This document shows positions 60,567 through 64,000 of a stretch of 64,000 nucleotides of DNA, piece after piece. The notes beneath the pieces were generated by a model. That model worked only from the letters and a program-made list of their open reading frames with translations, was not told the origin of the DNA and searched no databases. The stretch is from JBAZWV01 sp964393325 (GTDB taxonomy: Bacteria > Patescibacteriota > Patescibacteriia > 2-12-FULL-60-25), in NCBI GenBank assembly GCA_964393325.1, contig CAYMTE010000004.1:1-64000 (forward strand), in the 5' to 3' direction. Numbering within the stretch: position 1 is the stretch's first letter; each line of letters begins with the position of its first letter. Position numbers and translations under genes: made by a program.

Positions 60567-60593
60567 AAAGACGTACCGTGTCAGTACGTCTTT
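60567..60593 (-). repeat. Perfect 10-bp inverted repeat in the 5' leader
   Basis: AAAGACGTAC-TGACACG-GTACGTCTTT, overlapping the -10 and ending before AGGAGG; TTTT follows on the minus strand. It could be an operator, a leader stem or a weak attenuator. Confidence 0.6.
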
Positions 60594-60617
60594 AGCATGT
60601 TGTGAATAGAATGTCAA
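60589..60617 (-). promoter_or_regulatory. Promoter of the 59949 gene
   Basis: Minus-strand TTGACA (60612-60617), 17 bp, TAAAGA (60589-60594). The transcript begins within the hairpin at 60567-60593. Confidence 0.6.
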
Positions 60618-60631
60618 CTGTCTTTGACGCC

Positions 60632-61276
60632 CTATGAAAACCAGCTTTTCACGCGACCCCAAAGGCTCTTTTTTTGCTTGTCGATCTTTGCGGCGCTGGC
60701 ATTGAATTTGGAGGCGAGTGCTGCGGAATCCTGAAGGAGTGACGCCTCTTCTTTGCTGGAAGGTTCCGTTTTGTCCCATGTTCGTTCGACTTTTGGAGGA
60801 AAATGGGCGAGCGTTTTATCGTATTCTTTTTGGCGCAGCGCGAGTTCGCCTTCGGCGATCGTGTCTTCAATGTCGCCAATGTATTCGTAGATCCGGTGGA
60901 CGGTTCCTCGAAGTCCGGGACGATCATCCAGCTTCATGCTGTATTGCTGGAGTTGCATGAGGTAATCGCCATTTTTTACCAGCGCACTTCGTAGAAATTC
61001 AAAACTCGAGGCATTAAGATCGCGTGATGTTATGCGACGTTTGAGCTCGGCGAGCGTCTTTTTTGCTTGTTCTATTGTCGTGTTCGCGTATTCCTGGAGC
61101 TTGAGAACGTTCTCCGTCATCGGATCCATCTTTTCGCGAATACCGCTAATCTCCTCTTTCTCCTGTCCTTCTTCCGCCGGTTTTTTACGTCGCCCTCCCT
61201 CAATGACAACCTGTTCGGCGTATCCGCCCGGTTTTTCTTCGCGGATTTTTGGCGAGACGTTTTCAAATGAGGGCAT
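60632..61276 (-). CDS. Helical coiled-coil protein, unknown
   Basis: 214 aa. Lys/Glu-rich N-terminus, then a helical bundle (VLKLQEYANTTIEQAKKTLA, YLMQLQQYSMKLDD, YEYIGDIEDTIAEGELAL) and a basic end SLWGRVKSWFS that could touch the membrane as an amphipathic helix. No family recognised. It starts 14 bases after the stop of the gene at 61291 and probably shares its transcript. Confidence 0.6.
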   Translation of the reverse strand: MPSFENVSPKIREEKPGGYAEQVVIEGGRRKKPAEEGQEKEEISGIREKMDPMTENVLKLQEYANTTIEQAKKTLAELKRRITSRDLNASSFEFLRSALVKNGDYLMQLQQYSMKLDDRPGLRGTVHRIYEYIGDIEDTIAEGELALRQKEYDKTLAHFPPKVERTWDKTEPSSKEEASLLQDSAALASKFNASAAKIDKQKKSLWGRVKSWFS

Positions 61277-61290
61277 AGAAAAGGGGATGC

Positions 61291-62541
61291 TTACGAGCTA
61301 AACGGATTCTCGTAGTGTTCGCCTGGACGTTGTTCTGTAGAACTCAAGACGTCTGCGCGGGATTCGATTTGTAACGCGGCACTCATCTTATCGAACGCGG
61401 CTTTCGCCTTGTCGTATGCGACGTGATCAACTTTTCTTGACGCTTCGTTCACACGCGCGAGCGCAAGAACGTACTCCGTCGCAAGTTTCTGCTTGTTGTT
61501 CGGCAGGAGGACGACGACATCGTCCCATAGTTTGTCGGGTCGTGTGACAAGATCGAATTTTTTCACGCGATCAACACTCATTGGGATGTCGGCAATTTCT
61601 TTTGCCGCGCTCTCTATTTCACTTGCTGCGTATGCCTTTGCATTCATTTCCATCTGTTCACGCGCGTAGCCCAGATCTTCCTCAATCAGCGCCTGTTCAA
61701 TGAGCGCATTCATCGGAATGCTGAGGTAGCGGTTGAGCTCTGTGAGTCGATGGAGAACTTCTCTTCGAAGCATGGCGTTTTTTCGCTCGACAGCGCGACG
61801 GTAGTGACCGAGGACGCGGACGTAGTGAAGACCGAGGTCGATATTATTCGCATACGACATCCAGTCTCGCGCTCGATCCATGCTGAGCGCGAACGCTCCG
61901 ATAGGCGCATTCTTGAGCTGCTCTTCGATGAATTCCGCGATTTGGTCGCCGTGCGCAACAAGCATCTTTGCTTCTTCAAGTGAAACGCCACGTCGTCGTT
62001 CGGCGATTTCTTTTGCAGATTTTTCGAATTGTTCACCTTGATTCAAGATGTCTTCGGGCGGACGGAGCATCTTTTCGTGGATCTCGCGAATTTTTTTCTG
62101 ATCCTCCATCTTTGCCTGCTCTTTTTCGCGCATCTTTCGCATGCTCCCACGGAGCCGCTCTTTGCTCACGGCCTTTGCGAGAGAGTCTTCCGCGGCCGGA
62201 ATCTCCATCTCTTCTTCAAATGCTTCTTTCGCCTGCGTTGGCGTCAAACGCTGTTCTTCTTCTGTAGCAACGCCTTGTTTTTTTGCTTTCCCTTTTCGTT
62301 CTCGGACGCCTGTTTGTTCTATCTCATCCGCTTCGGCAAAATATTCTGCGGCCGGTCGGGGATTGCGCTGCGTTGGAGGAAGCTCTTCATCTTCCGTGAA
62401 CGACGATCGTTCAGATCGAGGATTTCGAAGCGTCGGAGGTTCTTTTTCTTCTGCGATTGGTTTTGATGGGGCTTCGTATTTACGCGCCGCGTTTCCTTCG
62501 AAGCCCATGTTGGGGCCGCCTGCGATAGAGAGTTTTGCCAT
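61291..62541 (-). CDS. Large coiled-coil protein, unknown
   Basis: 416 aa. The first 110 residues are low-complexity and contain three copies of a (L/T)xRNPR-type motif (PPTLRNPRSERSS, PPTQRNPRPAAEYF). A long coiled coil (about 120-200) and an all-helical domain (SMDRARDWMSYANNIDLGLHYVR) follow. No signal or membrane segment. With the genes at 60632 and 58312 it makes a group of cytoplasmic coiled-coil proteins, possibly cytoskeletal; this is only inference. Confidence 0.6.
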   Translation of the reverse strand: MAKLSIAGGPNMGFEGNAARKYEAPSKPIAEEKEPPTLRNPRSERSSFTEDEELPPTQRNPRPAAEYFAEADEIEQTGVRERKGKAKKQGVATEEEQRLTPTQAKEAFEEEMEIPAAEDSLAKAVSKERLRGSMRKMREKEQAKMEDQKKIREIHEKMLRPPEDILNQGEQFEKSAKEIAERRRGVSLEEAKMLVAHGDQIAEFIEEQLKNAPIGAFALSMDRARDWMSYANNIDLGLHYVRVLGHYRRAVERKNAMLRREVLHRLTELNRYLSIPMNALIEQALIEEDLGYAREQMEMNAKAYAASEIESAAKEIADIPMSVDRVKKFDLVTRPDKLWDDVVVLLPNNKQKLATEYVLALARVNEASRKVDHVAYDKAKAAFDKMSAALQIESRADVLSSTEQRPGEHYENPFSS

Positions 62542-62575
62542 ATTGGATCAAAGTATATCATTGAGCCTGCCGCAA

Positions 62576-62604
62576 AACAAAAACGCCGACGAAATCGTCG
62601 GGGT
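62576..62604 (-). terminator. Terminator of the infC-rpmI-rplT operon
   Basis: Minus-strand CCGACG-ATTT-CGTCGG followed by CGTTTTTGTTTT. Confidence 0.8.
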
Positions 62605-62615
62605 TTTGTAAACAG

Positions 62616-62657
62616 ATCCTTCGACAAGTTCAGGATAGTTCGGGCTTAGGCCCGAAC
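62616..62657. repeat. REP-like double hairpin at the rplT stop
   Basis: ATCCT...AGGAT (62616-62636) with loop TCGACAAGTTC, then GTTCGGGC-TTA-GCCCGAAC-type stem (62638-62657) spanning the rplT stop codon. The CCTTCGACAAG...CAGGAT core resembles widespread REP-like extragenic repeats of other bacteria. Confidence 0.5.
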
Positions 62658-62984
62658 TAATTTTTCGAACACCGGAGGATAGTCGCGGGCGATCTGCGCG
62701 AGGACCTTGCGGTCGAGTGCGATCTTTTTGCCCTTGAGCGCTCCCATGAGCTTCGAGAACGTGGTTCCGAGCTCTCGAGCCGCGGCGTTGATACGAACTT
62801 GGTTCAAGGCGCGATTGTCACGCTTCTTGAGCTTACGATCGCGGTAGGCGTTCACGCCTGCCTTGGTCATCGCGGTTTTCGCGAGGGTGATTTTGGACTT
62901 GCGGCCCCACATCATGCCCTTCGTCCGTTTGAGGATATTCTTGCGGCGCTTGATGTGATGCATGCCGCGTTTGACACGTGCCAT
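62646..62984 (-). CDS. rplT: 50S ribosomal protein L20
   Basis: 112 aa, basic. MARVKRGMHHIKRRKNILK, DRKLKKRDNRALNQVRINAA and LGTTFSKLMGALKGKKIALD are the L20 signature. It binds 23S rRNA early in assembly and in other bacteria represses its own operon. Separated from rpmI by an unusually structured 143-bp gap. Confidence 0.97.
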   Translation of the reverse strand: MARVKRGMHHIKRRKNILKRTKGMMWGRKSKITLAKTAMTKAGVNAYRDRKLKKRDNRALNQVRINAAARELGTTFSKLMGALKGKKIALDRKVLAQIARDYPPVFEKLVRA

Positions 62985-62992
62985 AGAGAGTT

Positions 62993-63111
62993 CGATCGTT
63001 TACATCTGCGATCTACTTGATCTTCGCATCGTCGCTCGTTCATCGTAGCGCTGCTACGCCTCGCGAGCTTCTTGCTTCAGATCTTCGTATCTCATCAGAT
63101 GTAAACGATCG
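62993..63111 (-). repeat. 16-bp inverted repeat enclosing 87 bp between rpmI and rplT
   Basis: CGATCGTTTACATCTG (62993-63008) pairs perfectly with CAGATGTAAACGATCG (63096-63111). The interior has further short stems (TAGCG/CGCTA-type at about 63048-63060) and two copies of GATCTTCG. It could fold into a long mRNA stem for L20 control, or be a small MITE-like insertion. Confidence 0.75.
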
Positions 63112-63127
63112 CGGGTTAATTGTGGAG

Positions 63128-63325
63128 TTAGTTATGAGGCATGAGGCCCTTAATGTTCTTCACGTAGACAGCGGCAACGGACTGGTCGCGGCGCTTCTTT
63201 CGCGTGATTTTGCCCGGGTTGCGGCTGTTGAAGTGATCCTGACCACCGTGGCGCTTCAGGAGCTTTCCACTCTTTGTGATCTTGATCCGCTTCGAGATGG
63301 TCTTGTGTGTCTTGAGTTTCGACAT
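63128..63325 (-). CDS. rpmI: 50S ribosomal protein L35
   Basis: 65 aa. MSKLKTHKTISKRIKITKSG and KLLKRHGGQDHFNSRNPGKI are standard for L35. Middle gene of the infC operon, 12 bases after infC. Confidence 0.96.
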   Translation of the reverse strand: MSKLKTHKTISKRIKITKSGKLLKRHGGQDHFNSRNPGKITRKKRRDQSVAAVYVKNIKGLMPHN

Positions 63326-63337
63326 AGAAGTGGATTA

Positions 63338-63892
63338 TTAGCTCTTGCGTCCGACAATGGCCGAGACGTTTCCTCCTTGTTGTTTAATTTCTTGTTCCGT
63401 ATACAGCGTGTAGTGCGGGGTGATGCTGTCCAGAAAATCCTGGATGCGTTTTGTGGCGAGTTCTCCGTGGGCTTTTTCGCGTCCGCGGAGGATGATTTCG
63501 ATTTTGAGCTTCTGGCCTTCTTTGAGGAAGGTGAGAGCTTGCTCTCGTCGAACATCCATATCGTGCTCGCCCATCTTGACCGAGAGACGAATGCCTTTGA
63601 CCTCGACTTTTTTCGCGTGTGCCTTTTGCTGGCGCATCTCCTTATCCTTTTGATATTTGAAGGCGCCGAAATCGAGGAACTTACAGACGGGAGGGTTTTC
63701 TTTCGGGGAAACCTCGACGAGGTCGTATTCGCGCTCGTTGGCGAGTGCGACGGCCTCGGATGTTTTCATGACCCCGAGAAATGTTCCGTTCTCGTCAATG
63801 ACGCGAACCTCTGGCACGTTGATCTGGCCGTTGGCCCGATACTGTGGCGCGAGATCGCGTTGCGGCTGTCGCCGTCGGTAGTGAATACGCAT
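63338..63892 (-). CDS. infC: Translation initiation factor IF-3
   Basis: 184 aa. N-terminal domain with EVRVIDENGTFLGVM and DLVEVSPKENPPVCKFLDFG, the linker YQKDKEMRQQKAHAKK, and C-terminal domain VKGIRLSVKMGEHDMDVR. It starts at ATG rather than the rare ATT used in some bacteria. The 108 bases from 63893 to the window end contain no gene and may be its leader. Confidence 0.96.
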   Translation of the reverse strand: MRIHYRRRQPQRDLAPQYRANGQINVPEVRVIDENGTFLGVMKTSEAVALANEREYDLVEVSPKENPPVCKFLDFGAFKYQKDKEMRQQKAHAKKVEVKGIRLSVKMGEHDMDVRREQALTFLKEGQKLKIEIILRGREKAHGELATKRIQDFLDSITPHYTLYTEQEIKQQGGNVSAIVGRKS

Positions 63893-64000
63893 TATTGAGA
63901 AATGAATTCCTAACGTCTTGCGCTGACGTTCTGCATTGCGTGCAGGGTCAAACGAGACGCAGACCGCGAGGGAGAAGCGCGTCGGAACTATGGGTTCAGA

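Noticed and set aside
60546..60779. N-terminal extension of the 59949 protein
   Set aside because: It lies upstream of the promoter and ribosome site and overlaps the 60632 gene in another frame.
1..64000. CRISPR array or cas genes
   Set aside because: No regularly spaced repeats of 24-40 bp and no Cas-like proteins were seen; the only short tandem repeats are the 36-bp coding repeats at 38935-39042.

Overview
The window reads as chromosome of a Candidate Phyla Radiation (Patescibacteria) bacterium, most likely of the Parcubacteria kind. This is an inference from gene content: very tight gene packing, standard stop usage with TGA as stop, an anaerobic ribonucleotide reductase as the only reductase in view, small single-copy housekeeping genes, and several large families of unrecognised membrane, coiled-coil and VirB2-like proteins typical of that group. 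The backbone is moderately GC-rich; the first 6.9 kb are visibly richer in A+T.

Region by region. 1-6.9 kb: the 3' end of a tRNA-Ser gene, then a small defence island (HTH protein, a 1325-aa nuclease/helicase/methyltransferase fusion, a methyltransferase-like partner, two small zinc-binding proteins), closed at 6863-6886 by a second copy of the tRNA-Ser 3' end. 7.0-8.2 kb: one unknown gene and a gene-poor stretch that on the minus strand has a promoter, about ten consecutive stems and a strong terminator, that is, a candidate large structured RNA. 8.3-12.1 kb: DUF2200, an AHSA1-type protein, a Fur-family regulator, a CooC-like ATPase and a PLP-enzyme/rhodanese fusion. 12.1-16.1 kb: a copper operon (CsoR, P-type ATPase, HMA-UreH membrane protein, cupredoxin) with an autoregulatory palindrome. 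16.3-23.8 kb: tRNA-Ser, tRNA-Arg, a second CsoR/RcnR-type regulator with a SulP transporter, and small unknown proteins. 23.9-31 kb: DoxX, NrdG, NrdD, a zinc ribbon, RecG and RadA. 29.7-43.1 kb: one long minus-strand run from LemA to RadA including HtpX, a Clp ATPase, a DsbA-like oxidoreductase and three tandem proteins that share a VirB2-like membrane head but carry three different peptidoglycan-hydrolase tails. 43.1-58.3 kb: plus-strand housekeeping (phosphohexomutase, MurI, RseP, PheST, NUDIX, DnaE, ThrS with a compact T-box leader). 58.3-64 kb: minus-strand coiled-coil proteins and infC-rpmI-rplT.

The genes suggest a cell that lives anaerobically, handles copper and other metals with care, and invests heavily in a disulfide-rich cell-envelope machine. 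The most unusual items are the three-hydrolase cassette at 31.1-36.3 kb, the structured RNA at 7.65-8.16 kb, the minimal T-box before thrS, the tRNA-bounded restriction island, and a recurring promoter style (extended -10 placed so close to the start codon that the mRNA would be almost leaderless).
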